DNA of 64,000 bases, taken from the NCBI RefSeq assembly GCF_001401755.1, contig NZ_KQ474101.1:201039-265038 (forward strand), read 5' to 3'. Below, in pieces: positions 43,174-51,993 of this stretch; position 1 is the stretch's first letter, and each line of letters opens with the position of its first letter. The position numbers and the translations under genes were made by a program. The notes below the pieces were generated by a model. The model saw nothing but the letters and a program-made list of their open reading frames with translations. It was not told the origin of the DNA and ran no database searches. The DNA comes from Aquimarina longa SW024. GTDB taxonomy: Bacteria > Bacteroidota > Bacteroidia > Flavobacteriales > Flavobacteriaceae.

Positions 43174-43620
43174 ATGAAAAAAGAAGAGGTAGATAAATTA
43201 TTGCATGATAAATTAGAAGAAGGACAACATATAAGTCCTGTTTTGCCAGAAGGGATAAAAAACTATCTTATTGATATTGATGGAACTATTACAGAAGATG
43301 TTCCTAATGAAGAACCAGAACGTATGGGAACTTGTAAGCCTTTTCCTGATGCTTTAGTAACCTTAAATAAATGGTATGATCAAGGACATATAATTTGTTT
43401 TTTCACATCTAGAACAGAGGAACATAGAGGAGTAACAGAGACATGGTTAAAGGAATATGGATTTAAGTATCATAGTTTGTTAATGGGTAAGCCTAGAGGA
43501 GGAAATTATCACTGGATTGATAACCATTTGGTAAAAGCAACAAGGTATACCGGCAAGTTCACAGAATTAGTAGAAAGAGTAGTAACCATTGAAGTTTTTG
43601 ATGATGGTAAACATGATTAA
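43174..43620 (+). CDS. Small HAD-superfamily phosphatase-like protein
   Basis: A 148-residue HAD protein without a cap. Motif I YLIDIDGTITED is near residue 31-42, motif II FFTSRTEEHRG near 85-95 with Thr-Ser, and a late acidic motif HWIDNHLVKA near 123. Phosphatase activity on a small metabolite is likely but the substrate is unknown. It sits between the two halves of the Fe-S oxidoreductase pair and probably belongs to the same transcript (gaps of 58 and 60 nt). This gene order may indicate a linked job. Confidence 0.82.
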   Translation: MKKEEVDKLLHDKLEEGQHISPVLPEGIKNYLIDIDGTITEDVPNEEPERMGTCKPFPDALVTLNKWYDQGHIICFFTSRTEEHRGVTETWLKEYGFKYHSLLMGKPRGGNYHWIDNHLVKATRYTGKFTELVERVVTIEVFDDGKHD

Positions 43621-43680
43621 GATATAAGTTTGGTTTTTTAAATTTCTAAACAAAGGCTTAATCTTAAATAGTATTATAAT

Positions 43681-44472
43681 ATGAGTGAGACAGTAAAAGT
43701 GCCAACAATGGCAGAATACTTAGCTGAAGGTAAAAAACCTGAAGTTTTATTTTGGGTAGGTTGCGCAGGTAGTTTTGATGATAGAGCTAAAAAAATAACT
43801 AAAGCTTTTGTGAAACTGCTTCATAATGCTAATGTTGACTTTGCTGTATTAGGAACCGAGGAAAGCTGCACAGGAGATCCTGCAAAAAGAGCAGGTAATG
43901 AGTTTTTATTTCAAATGCAAGCAGTTACAAACATCGAAGTTTTAAATGCTTACGAAATAAAAAAAGTAGTTACAGCATGTCCACACTGTTTTAATACTCT
44001 AAAAAATGAATATCCAGTATTAGGAGGAGACTATGATGTGATGCACCATACGCAATTTCTAAAATCCCTTTTGGATGAAGGGAGATTAAAAGTAGAGGGA
44101 GGTAAGTTTAAAGGTAAACGAATCACATTTCATGATCCATGCTACCTAGGTAGAGCTAATAATGTATATGAAGCACCAAGAGATTTACTGAGAAAATTAG
44201 AAGTAGAACTTGTAGAAATGAAGCGTTGTAAACGAAATGGATTATGCTGTGGTGCAGGCGGAGCTCAAATGTTTAAAGAACCAGAGCCAGGGGATAAAGA
44301 TGTTAATGTAGAGCGAACAGAAGATGCATTAGAAGTGAAACCTGATATTATTGCTGCAGGTTGTCCATTCTGTAATACAATGATGACAGATGGTGTTAAG
44401 AGTAAAGAAAAAGAAAAAAGTGTTGAAGTTTTAGATGTAGCGGAGCTTATTGCTAACGCTCAAGATCTATAA
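43681..44472 (+). CDS. CCG-domain Fe-S oxidoreductase subunit, HdrB/LldE-like
   Basis: A 263-residue cytoplasmic protein with two CCG (cysteine-rich) domains. The first has FWVGCAGSFDDRAKK near 22 and ESCTGDPAKRAGNE near 66 with TACPHCFNT near 98; the second has FHDPCYLGR near 149, RNGLCCGAGGAQMF near 184 and AAGCPFCNTMM near 223. The CCG domain of HdrB binds a non-cubane Fe-S cluster for disulfide chemistry. It pairs with the membrane Fe-S protein at 41784. It ends the operon, just before a terminator. Confidence 0.9.
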   Translation: MSETVKVPTMAEYLAEGKKPEVLFWVGCAGSFDDRAKKITKAFVKLLHNANVDFAVLGTEESCTGDPAKRAGNEFLFQMQAVTNIEVLNAYEIKKVVTACPHCFNTLKNEYPVLGGDYDVMHHTQFLKSLLDEGRLKVEGGKFKGKRITFHDPCYLGRANNVYEAPRDLLRKLEVELVEMKRCKRNGLCCGAGGAQMFKEPEPGDKDVNVERTEDALEVKPDIIAAGCPFCNTMMTDGVKSKEKEKSVEVLDVAELIANAQDL

Positions 44473-44507
44473 ACGTATAAACGTTCTTAGTTATATAAAA
44501 TTAGTTA

Positions 44508-44541
44508 GAGTTAATCTGTGTATTCATATTAACTCTTTTTT
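44508..44541 (+). terminator. Terminator after the Fe-S operon
   Basis: GAGTTAAT (44508-44515) pairs with ATTAACTC (44528-44535) around a 12-nt loop, followed by six T. Confidence 0.82.
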
Positions 44542-44666
44542 ATAATCGGACTAATAATGTCATTTCATTTGCAGTGTGAGTTTATTGTGTGAAATAATTA
44601 ATTTTATCTTACAATAGATTTGTGGCATAATTGATGCTCTGGTTTAATTACTTTAATAAAAAGATT

Positions 44667-45152
44667 ATGTTGGCGGATTTTAAGAGCCTTTCAGAAACAT
44701 CTCGAGTTTGGATTTACCAAGCTAATCGATCATTTACTATTGATGAACTGGAAGAGATAGAACAAAAAATAAACAAATTTATAACTCAATGGACAGCCCA
44801 TGGAGCTGATCTAAAAGCAGGTTATGAGATTAAGTATAAGCGTTTTATAGTTATAGGGCTGGATCAAGGAGTAAATTCTGCAACGGGATGCTCTATTGAT
44901 GCTTCTGTTCATTTTATTCAAGAATTAGAAAAGACATATGATGTTGATTTAATGGATAGGATGAATGTCTCTTTTAAACAAGGAGAGTTTGTAGCTTATA
45001 AATCTTTAGTGGATTTTAAAAAAATGGCAAAAAATAGATCCGTATCCTCTAATACTATTGTATTTAATAATTTGGTTACTAATATAGCCGAATATCATAC
45101 GAATTGGGAAGTTCCTGCAAAAGATAGTTGGCATAACCGTTTCATAAAATAA
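44667..45152 (+). CDS. Uncharacterised protein of the family mislabelled ABC transporter ATPase
   Basis: A 161-residue cytoplasmic protein beginning MLADFKSLSETSRVWIYQANR. Bacteroidota databases often name this family ABC transporter ATPase, but there is no Walker A, signature or Walker B motif. Visible conserved-looking blocks are WTAHGADLKAGYEIKYKRFIVIGLD and GCSIDASVHFIQELE, the latter with a Cys and two acidic residues. The real role is unknown. An upstream in-frame ATG at 44631 would add 12 residues, but TAGATTTG at 44615-44622 places the transcript start there, so ATG 44667 is preferred. The next gene starts 8 nt later. Confidence 0.8.
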   Translation: MLADFKSLSETSRVWIYQANRSFTIDELEEIEQKINKFITQWTAHGADLKAGYEIKYKRFIVIGLDQGVNSATGCSIDASVHFIQELEKTYDVDLMDRMNVSFKQGEFVAYKSLVDFKKMAKNRSVSSNTIVFNNLVTNIAEYHTNWEVPAKDSWHNRFIK

Positions 45153-45160
45153 AATTTTTC

Positions 45161-48085
45161 GTGCGGGATATAATCAAAAAGTATTTTTATTGCCTAGTGT
45201 TTCTTGTAACTTTTGGAGTAAACGCTCAGTTGCAAAATCCTTTAGCAACAGAAGATTTTAGCGCTCAAAAAAATTGGGTAGACAGTATATATAATAGAAT
45301 GACTCTCAAAGAAAAAGTAGGTCAACTATTTATGGTTAGTATGCCTTCTTCAGCTTCATCAAAAGAAAGGAGTAAAATTAAACAGCTTATAGAGGAGTTT
45401 CAGATTGGTGGAATTGTTTTTTCTAAAGGAGGACCTAAAGAGCAGGTAATATTAAATAACGAATGTCAAAAAATATCTAAAATACCCTTGTTAATTGGTA
45501 TTGATGCAGAGTGGGGACTTGGTATGCGATTAGATTCTACCCAAATTTTTCCTTGGAATATGACTCTAGGAGCTATTACGGACAATGCCTTAATCGAAAA
45601 AACAGGGCAACAAATAGCTAAACATTGTAAGCGAATAGGAGTTCATATTAATTTTGCTCCAGTTGTAGATATCAATACAAATCCAGCAAACCCTATTATT
45701 GGTAATCGTTCTTTTGGAGAAAGTAAAGAAATAGTAACTCAAAAAGCATTAGCTTTTATGAAGGGTATGCAAAAAGAAGGAGTTTTGGCAAGTGCAAAAC
45801 ATTTTCCGGGTCATGGAGATACAGATAGTGATTCTCACCATACACTTCCTACAATTGGATTTGATGCTAAACGAATTGATAGTATAGAGTTATATCCTTA
45901 TAAAAAACTTATAAGTAGAGGGGTGCCTAGTATTATGATAGCTCATCTAAATGTACCTAGTATAGAGTACAGAACTAATTACCCTTCTTCGGTATCCAAA
46001 AAAGTAGTGTCTACTCTATTAAAAGATAGTCTAAAATTTAAAGGGCTAATTTTTACTGATGCCCTTAATATGAAAGGAGTTTCTGATTTTAAAACCCCTG
46101 GAGAGATTGATCTAGTAGCTTTTCTAGCAGGTAATGATATTCTTTTGATGTCAGAAAATGTGCCACTAGCCTCTCAGAAGATAGTTTCTTCATATTATGC
46201 AGGAGCAATTACAGAAGAACGTTTGTCATATTCTGTTAAAAAAATTTTAGCAGCTAAGTATAAAGTAGGACTAAATAGATATAAACCTATAAAAAAAGAT
46301 TTTCTTTATGAAGACTTAAATAGTATAAATGATACTGTATTACAACATGATTTGATAGAGAACTCTTTAACTATTATAAAAAATAAAAAAGCTACATTAC
46401 CAATTAAGAATATAGATCTAAAAAAAATAGCTTATGTATCTTTTGGGGATGACTCTGGAGAAGAGTTTTATAATGAGTTGAATAAATATGCTAAAGTTGA
46501 TTGGATAAAGGCGATTGGACTAAGCGAAATGATAGGCAAACTAAATAAATATAATTATGTGATTGTCGGTTTCCATAAGTCTAATGATTCTCCTTGGGAA
46601 GCATATAAGTTTAAGGATAAAGAATTAGTGTGGTTGTATGAAATAGCCAGACTGAATACTACAGTACTTAATGTGTTTGCAAAACCGTATGCCATGTTAG
46701 ATATGTTAACAACTACAAATCTTGAGGGGATTCTGATGGCATATCAAAATAGTAATGTGGCTCAGCAGAAAGCTGCACACCTTCTTTTTGGGGCATTAGA
46801 AGCTAAAGGTAAACTTCCGGTTAGTATTGGAGAAGAGTTTCCTATTGGTACAGGAGAGTATACTAGATTATTGAAAAGATTATCTTATGGGGTGCCAGAA
46901 AGTGTAGGGATGAGTTCTAGTAAATTAGCAAAAATTGATTCTGTAGTGAATTTTGCATTACAAGAGAAGATGACACCAGGGGTGCAATTAATTGTAGCAA
47001 GAAAAGGAAAGGTGGTTTTTAATAAAAATTATGGATATCATACCTATAACAAAATTCGGAAAGTAAAAAAAACTGATGTTTATGACTTGGCATCTCTCAC
47101 TAAGATATTAGCTACTTTACCTCTTATTATTGAATTAAAAGATAAAGGAGTGATTTCTTTAGATACTAAGGTAGAGAAAATACTACCGTCTTTTAAAGGT
47201 TCTAATAAAGCAAATATTACAATAAGATCAATGCTATCGCATTATGCGAAATTTAAATCATGGATTCCGTTTTATCTGCAAACTATGGATTCTATAACAC
47301 GAAAACCAGATAAAAAATATTATAGAAGTAATCGCTCTAAGGATTTTAATATTCAAGTTACCAATAATCTTTATTTTAGAAGTGATATGAAGGATTCTTT
47401 GCTTTTAAAAATTAAGGAAAGTGAATTACGTAAAAGATTAAGTTATAAGTATAGTGACTTACCGTATTATCTTTTAAAAACATTTGTAGAAAATCATTAT
47501 GGGAATACGTTAAATAAACTGACTCAACAGCATTTTTATAAGCCTTTGGGGGCTAATAATACATCATACCTACCTTTAACAAAGTTTAATAAAAAAAAGA
47601 TAATTCCTACAGAATACGATAGGATCTTTAGAGATGAAATTGTTCATGGGTATGTACATGATCAAGGAGCAGCTATGCTTGGAGGTATAGGAGGACATGC
47701 AGGATTATTTGCTAATGCTAATGATGTGGCTAAGATAATGCAGATGTATCTTAATGGAGGATATTATGGAGGGAAACAGTATTTTGAACAGCAAACATTA
47801 GATGATTTTAATACCTGTCATTATTGTCACAGACGTGTGAGGCGTGGAATAGGATTTGATAAACCACAATTAGGAGAGGCAGGACCAACCTGTGGATGTG
47901 TGTCAATGACTAGTTTTGGTCATAGTGGTTTTACAGGAACATTTACATGGGCAGATCCAGAGAAAGAATTAATATATGTCTTTTTAAGTAATCGTACTTT
48001 TCCCAATGCTGCAAATCGAAAATTGATATCTCATAATATTCGATCAGATATACAAAAGATAATTTATGAAGCAATAGAGGACTAG
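45161..48085 (+). CDS. GH3 beta-N-acetylglucosaminidase fused to serine hydrolase
   Basis: A 974-residue exported protein. Signal peptide 1-22 from GTG 45161 (FLVTFGVNAQ). The first part is a NagZ-like GH3 catalytic domain: KHFPGHGDTDSDSHHTLP near 212 (general acid His) and nucleophile Asp in FTDALNM near 299. A GH3 C-terminal-like domain follows (about 390-570). The last part (about 590-974) is a class C beta-lactamase/DD-peptidase-like domain: SxxK in LASLTKIL near 644, Y-S-D near 764 and HSGFTGT near 921. The fusion probably removes GlcNAc and attacks peptides in peptidoglycan fragments. Found in related Bacteroidota. Confidence 0.92.
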   Translation: MRDIIKKYFYCLVFLVTFGVNAQLQNPLATEDFSAQKNWVDSIYNRMTLKEKVGQLFMVSMPSSASSKERSKIKQLIEEFQIGGIVFSKGGPKEQVILNNECQKISKIPLLIGIDAEWGLGMRLDSTQIFPWNMTLGAITDNALIEKTGQQIAKHCKRIGVHINFAPVVDINTNPANPIIGNRSFGESKEIVTQKALAFMKGMQKEGVLASAKHFPGHGDTDSDSHHTLPTIGFDAKRIDSIELYPYKKLISRGVPSIMIAHLNVPSIEYRTNYPSSVSKKVVSTLLKDSLKFKGLIFTDALNMKGVSDFKTPGEIDLVAFLAGNDILLMSENVPLASQKIVSSYYAGAITEERLSYSVKKILAAKYKVGLNRYKPIKKDFLYEDLNSINDTVLQHDLIENSLTIIKNKKATLPIKNIDLKKIAYVSFGDDSGEEFYNELNKYAKVDWIKAIGLSEMIGKLNKYNYVIVGFHKSNDSPWEAYKFKDKELVWLYEIARLNTTVLNVFAKPYAMLDMLTTTNLEGILMAYQNSNVAQQKAAHLLFGALEAKGKLPVSIGEEFPIGTGEYTRLLKRLSYGVPESVGMSSSKLAKIDSVVNFALQEKMTPGVQLIVARKGKVVFNKNYGYHTYNKIRKVKKTDVYDLASLTKILATLPLIIELKDKGVISLDTKVEKILPSFKGSNKANITIRSMLSHYAKFKSWIPFYLQTMDSITRKPDKKYYRSNRSKDFNIQVTNNLYFRSDMKDSLLLKIKESELRKRLSYKYSDLPYYLLKTFVENHYGNTLNKLTQQHFYKPLGANNTSYLPLTKFNKKKIIPTEYDRIFRDEIVHGYVHDQGAAMLGGIGGHAGLFANANDVAKIMQMYLNGGYYGGKQYFEQQTLDDFNTCHYCHRRVRRGIGFDKPQLGEAGPTCGCVSMTSFGHSGFTGTFTWADPEKELIYVFLSNRTFPNAANRKLISHNIRSDIQKIIYEAIED

Positions 48086-48237
48086 TTTTTTAGATATTTT
48101 TTTCTTTAAGAACTATAATGCTAAAATCTTAAATTTATAGATTGAAAATACTTTATTAGACCTCCCGACTTTGAAAAAAAAGGGCTATTATGTGGTGTAC
48201 AAAGTCAGGAAATCTAAAAGGGAAACTTTTTTTTGAG

Positions 48238-48855
48238 TTAAAACTTACCAAATTTTAGAGAAAGAATTCCGCCAAGTGAAGAGAAGTCATTATTGCTGTA
48301 AAAGTCTGTATTTAATCCAGATACAGTTCTATAGTTAACTCCTAATCCTACTCGAAAAGCTTTGTAGATATTGAATTCTAATTCTAAACTGGGCTGTATA
48401 ATAAATAGGCTGTCAGATACATCAAGATGTTCATTGTGTGAGTGGTTATCTTTTTCTCCGATACCTCCCCATCCAATCATAACAGAGGGAATTAAGTGTA
48501 CTATAGACTTCCAATTAACTATATATGCTCCAAAAAAACCACCGTAAATAAAATTAAGGTTTTGATTAGTTTCAATTTTTTTGTGAGTAATATCAGTTGT
48601 TAAATGATAGCCTTCAATACCAAATACTGTTTTATGATTAATAATAATACCTCCTTTTCCTCCAGCAAAAAAAGCAAACTGATTCATTACTGAAGAGAAA
48701 TTTAAATTTGATCCTCCAAAACCAGTTATTTTTGAACTTTCAGAATCAAATATAGTTATCAAATTACTCTCTTCATTGTTTTGTTGTGCAGAGGAGATAT
48801 GAGCTAAAAATAGTATGCAAAGAACTGAAATTACCTTTTTGTTTATCATGATCAT
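48238..48855 (-). CDS. Probable small outer-membrane beta-barrel protein
   Basis: A 205-residue exported protein. From ATG 48855 it has a good signal peptide ending AHISSAQ. The rest alternates polar and hydrophobic residues as barrel strands do (for example GGKGGIIINHKTVFGIEGYHL, FIYGGFFGAYIVNW) and ends FSSLGGILSLKFGKF, with a terminal Phe typical of outer-membrane proteins. A His/Asp-rich loop (EKDNHSHNEHLD) could bind metal. A longer TTG frame from 48894 is possible but gives a poor signal peptide. It lies behind the LytTR regulator gene with 85 nt between, and may be its target. Function unknown. Confidence 0.75.
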   Translation of the reverse strand: MIMINKKVISVLCILFLAHISSAQQNNEESNLITIFDSESSKITGFGGSNLNFSSVMNQFAFFAGGKGGIIINHKTVFGIEGYHLTTDITHKKIETNQNLNFIYGGFFGAYIVNWKSIVHLIPSVMIGWGGIGEKDNHSHNEHLDVSDSLFIIQPSLELEFNIYKAFRVGLGVNYRTVSGLNTDFYSNNDFSSLGGILSLKFGKF

Positions 48856-48940
48856 TAAGTAGTTTATGAATTTTAGTGCAAGATTATGATACAACTACTT
48901 AATTCTATATTAATAAGCCTATTATGGTGTGAATGGCCAT

Positions 48941-49846
48941 TTATTTGTTGTGGATAGACACTATGTTTTTAAAGGCGATATTAAACTTTTCAAATCGATT
49001 TCTTGAAACAGGAACAGTGTGATCAACTCCTTTAAAAAATAATTGGTAATTACGAGCATTTCCTTTTGATTTTTCGATATTTCGTATGTTAACCAAATAT
49101 GACCTATGCGTTCTAATTATAAAAGGAAATTCGTTTAATGTTTCTTCTATTTGTTGAATTGAAAATCGATAAAAAGAAGTTGCAATTTGATCTTTTTTCT
49201 GTGTGTATATTTCAATATAATTACCATCTGACTTTATGAATAATAAAGTGCTTAAATCAAACTTTATGGTTTCTTTTAATGTATTAGAAGGTAGGTGTAT
49301 GATTTCCTCTTTAGTTGAAGACTTTTGATCTTTTTTTATACTATTTTTTAATTTTTGATTGTGTAGTAAGACTTGTTTTAAGTTTGATTTTAATTTGATA
49401 GTATAATCAATCCATACTATAATCGATGAAGGAATAAAACCTATTAAAATTGTAGAAAGAGCTGTGCTAATAAAGAAAACAGATGATAAAGAAAAAGAAA
49501 GGTCTTTGCAGATGCTAATTAAAAAAGTATAATTAAAAATGAAAATTCCAAAATGTAGTATAGAGAGTATACCTAACTCTTTTGATATTGTCCAGTTTTC
49601 TTTTCTGGTAATGGAGAAAAACATTCTTGGAAATATATCAAGTATCAAAATAATAGATGCAAATGTAATGCTGCCTAAAATAATAGATATTTTAGTTTTT
49701 GAGATTATAAAATATTTTTGTTCTGGGTCATTAAACAATAATTGATTTATTAAAAATATAAAAAACCCAATGGATATAGCTAGAATTAAATTTCTTTTTA
49801 ACGAGAAATTATGGGAGTAAGGTTTTCTTAATAAATGTAATATCAT
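48941..49846 (-). CDS. Membrane-bound LytTR transcriptional regulator
   Basis: A 301-residue protein with four membrane helices in the first 160 residues and a LytTR DNA-binding domain at about 197-300 (LLFIKSDGNYIEIYT, FPFIIRTHRSYLVNIRNIEK, VDHTVPVSRNRF). There is no receiver domain, so the membrane part itself is probably the sensor. A charged linker (about 165-190) connects the two. LytTR proteins bind pairs of short direct repeats. The gene precedes the barrel protein in the same direction, which suggests control of it. Confidence 0.9.
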   Translation of the reverse strand: MILHLLRKPYSHNFSLKRNLILAISIGFFIFLINQLLFNDPEQKYFIISKTKISIILGSITFASIILILDIFPRMFFSITRKENWTISKELGILSILHFGIFIFNYTFLISICKDLSFSLSSVFFISTALSTILIGFIPSSIIVWIDYTIKLKSNLKQVLLHNQKLKNSIKKDQKSSTKEEIIHLPSNTLKETIKFDLSTLLFIKSDGNYIEIYTQKKDQIATSFYRFSIQQIEETLNEFPFIIRTHRSYLVNIRNIEKSKGNARNYQLFFKGVDHTVPVSRNRFEKFNIAFKNIVSIHNK

Positions 49847-49864
49847 TATATATAGTAAAGCTTT

Positions 49865-50401
49865 TTATTTTTTAAAAAAGCTAAAAACAGAACCTCCATA
49901 TTTTCTAGAATTACTAAAATTTATTGATTCTTCTAGAGAGGTATGTTTAGAATGTTCGATAATTAAAATTCCACCATCATTTAATAATTCATTTTTAAAA
50001 ACTAATTCAGGAATTTTATTAAATTGATCAATAGAGAAATCATAAGGAGGGTCAGCAAAAATAATGTCTACAGGATGTTTTACTTTTTCGAGATAATTGT
50101 AGACATCACTTTTTATAGTTTCTATAGGGCAGTCGAGTTCTTTTGCGATACTTTTGATATATCCTAAACATGCATAGTGAGAATCTACCACTGTTATGTC
50201 TTTTGTGCCTCTAGATATGAATTCGTAACTAATGTTTCCAGTTCCTGTAAAAAGATCTAAAACAGATATACTAGAAAAATTATATTGATTTCTTAGAATA
50301 TTAAATAATCCTTCTTTTGCAATGTCAGTAGTAGGTCTAACCGGCAGTTTTTTAGGAGCTGTTAATCTTTTTCCTTTATATTTTCCTGAGATGATACGCA
50401 T
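49865..50401 (-). CDS. rsmD: 16S rRNA (guanine966-N2)-methyltransferase RsmD
   Basis: A 178-residue SAM methyltransferase starting MRIISGKYKGKRL, the RsmD hallmark, with RPTTDIAKEGLFNIL at 22-36. The SAM loop is VLDLFTGTGNISYE near 45-58 and the catalytic motif is FADPPYDF near 114. It modifies G966 in helix 31 of 16S rRNA. The start lies 2 nt after the stop of the DUF3822 gene, so the two are coupled. Length is normal. Confidence 0.95.
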   Translation of the reverse strand: MRIISGKYKGKRLTAPKKLPVRPTTDIAKEGLFNILRNQYNFSSISVLDLFTGTGNISYEFISRGTKDITVVDSHYACLGYIKSIAKELDCPIETIKSDVYNYLEKVKHPVDIIFADPPYDFSIDQFNKIPELVFKNELLNDGGILIIEHSKHTSLEESINFSNSRKYGGSVFSFFKK

Positions 50402-50403
50402 AT

Positions 50404-51231
50404 TTAGAAATGGCTAAGTAATGTGAAATATTGATGAGATTTAAAAGGAGTTATTTCTGATGCTAATTTTAATTGCTGCTGATGACTTCCAAAACTTACA
50501 TTATTGATATACGTATATGCAATTTTATAAAATTCACTGTCTTCAGATATATTTCCTAAAAAAAATAGGTTAAACTCTTCAGGGTTTAACTTTAGTTGCT
50601 CTGCAATGTGCATAAGGTAATATAAAAAATCTTCTTTAGTTTGGTGTTTAAAGGTATTACTTAACACAAATTTACCTTTAATGAATACGATTATATCAAA
50701 AGAATCGTCATTTATATTAGCAAAAACAGTTGTGGATTCATTATTTTTTTCTTGGGTAATCAAGGAGTTTATTAGAATAGTGCTAGTGTGTTTATATGTA
50801 AAAGAACCAAAGGAGTCAAAAAAATAATTGTTGATATTTGTATAAGGTATATAGACAGTCACAATATCATGTCTATCTAGTGTATCATACGCTATAAAAT
50901 CATTTTTTAGAACTTTTGTGTTGAATTTTAAATATTCATTTAATAATTTTTCATCAAATAAAGGTTTAGGGACAACAGTATATAAATCATTTTGGTGGAT
51001 TACATCAATACTATTAAATACTTGTTCTCTTAGGTTTTTATTATGGTTGAAACTATACTTAATCTTATCGAGAACTTGTTTTGGAGTTAATTGAATACCA
51101 AAATTGTCCTGTTCTATGGCAATGATTTTTTGGTTTTTATTTGTGATGCAAAAAGAAAATCCATTCAGGCTCACCTGAATGGACAATTTTTTTGATGTAT
51201 TATCATCTATACTATTGATCGTTTGCACCAT
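50404..51231 (-). CDS. DUF3822-family protein
   Basis: A 275-residue protein of the Bacteroidota DUF3822 family. It resembles actin-like/PilM-type ATPase folds in outline (for example LSIQVSLNGFSFCI at the start and TTVFANINDDSFDIIVFIKGKFVLSNTF in the middle, alternating two strand-rich halves), but clear ATP-binding motifs are not visible. Its place directly before rsmD is the standard flavobacterial arrangement. Overlaps the end of the upstream pseudopilin-like gene by 20 nt. Function not established. Confidence 0.85.
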   Translation of the reverse strand: MVQTINSIDDNTSKKLSIQVSLNGFSFCITNKNQKIIAIEQDNFGIQLTPKQVLDKIKYSFNHNKNLREQVFNSIDVIHQNDLYTVVPKPLFDEKLLNEYLKFNTKVLKNDFIAYDTLDRHDIVTVYIPYTNINNYFFDSFGSFTYKHTSTILINSLITQEKNNESTTVFANINDDSFDIIVFIKGKFVLSNTFKHQTKEDFLYYLMHIAEQLKLNPEEFNLFFLGNISEDSEFYKIAYTYINNVSFGSHQQQLKLASEITPFKSHQYFTLLSHF

Positions 51232-51856
51232 AAGTTCTTGGCCAGTTACCAGAAGTCATTACTTCTGTCATTGATCCTACTGATAGATGCGTACCATTAA
51301 CTCCATCAACAGATTGTACTTCTTTTTCTTGAGCGAGGAGGTCTTTATCTTGATCACTTAATAGGATGTCTTTTGCAACTTTAGCTTCAAAAACAGCTAT
51401 TCTAAGATCATTTTTATTAATATAACCAGCATCTAGTTCAAAATCACCATCAATATCTTCTAATGGAATTTTCATCATACTTTTATGACTTCCAGTCTTA
51501 AATAAAGAATCTTTTATAGAAGCATAACCAAGTGTATCAATGACAACAGTATCTCTTGGTTCATCAATTTTAAGGACTTTATTAAATCTGATAAAACTAG
51601 AATCTCTTCTCTGGGTTAACGTGAATTTAGCAGTGTCTATAAAAGTAACCAACTTAACTGGGTCTTTCTCGAATTTACCCGTTACTGATCTATATGCTAA
51701 TTGAGCTGTACGAATATCTCTTAGATTCTTTACAACTTTTGCATATCGAGCTTGTTTTACTTTATTGAACTTTACAGGACCATTAATAGAATTGAATACT
51801 AAGTATCCTAAAAACCCTATAATTACCCACAGAACTAATTGAACAACAATTTTCAT
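51212..51856 (-). CDS. Pseudopilin-like membrane protein, unknown
   Basis: A 214-residue protein with a single N-terminal hydrophobic helix (residues 3-20, VVQLVLWVIIGFLGYLVF) and then NVKQARYAKVVKNLRDIRTAQLAYRSVTGKFE-type sequence (NLRDIRTAQLAYRSVTGKF shown), which resembles the alpha-helix and start of the globular part of type II pseudopilins and T4P-like proteins. A central soluble domain and a Gln/Gly/Asn-rich tail follow. It overlaps the DUF3822 gene, whose fold resembles PilM in outline, so a link between the two is suggestive. There are no other pilus genes nearby. Function unknown. Confidence 0.7.
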   Translation of the reverse strand: MKIVVQLVLWVIIGFLGYLVFNSINGPVKFNKVKQARYAKVVKNLRDIRTAQLAYRSVTGKFEKDPVKLVTFIDTAKFTLTQRRDSSFIRFNKVLKIDEPRDTVVIDTLGYASIKDSLFKTGSHKSMMKIPLEDIDGDFELDAGYINKNDLRIAVFEAKVAKDILLSDQDKDLLAQEKEVQSVDGVNGTHLSVGSMTEVMTSGNWPRTYGANDQ

Positions 51857-51942
51857 TTTATGATTTAACTTTTAACATTAGTGTATACGCAAATCTACAA
51901 TTTTTTTTTAATCGTAAAAGTTTATTCCCAAAAAATCATCCT

Positions 51943-51950
51943 TATCTTTG
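51943..51950 (+). promoter_or_regulatory. -7 element of the RecD-like helicase gene
   Basis: TATCTTTG, a full TAnnTTTG match, with TTT rather than TTG 19 nt upstream. Predicted start near 51956, about 38 nt before ATG 51994. Confidence 0.5.
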
Positions 51951-51993
51951 ATTTATTAATGGGGATATTAATCCTAAAAGTAATTTTTTTTCA

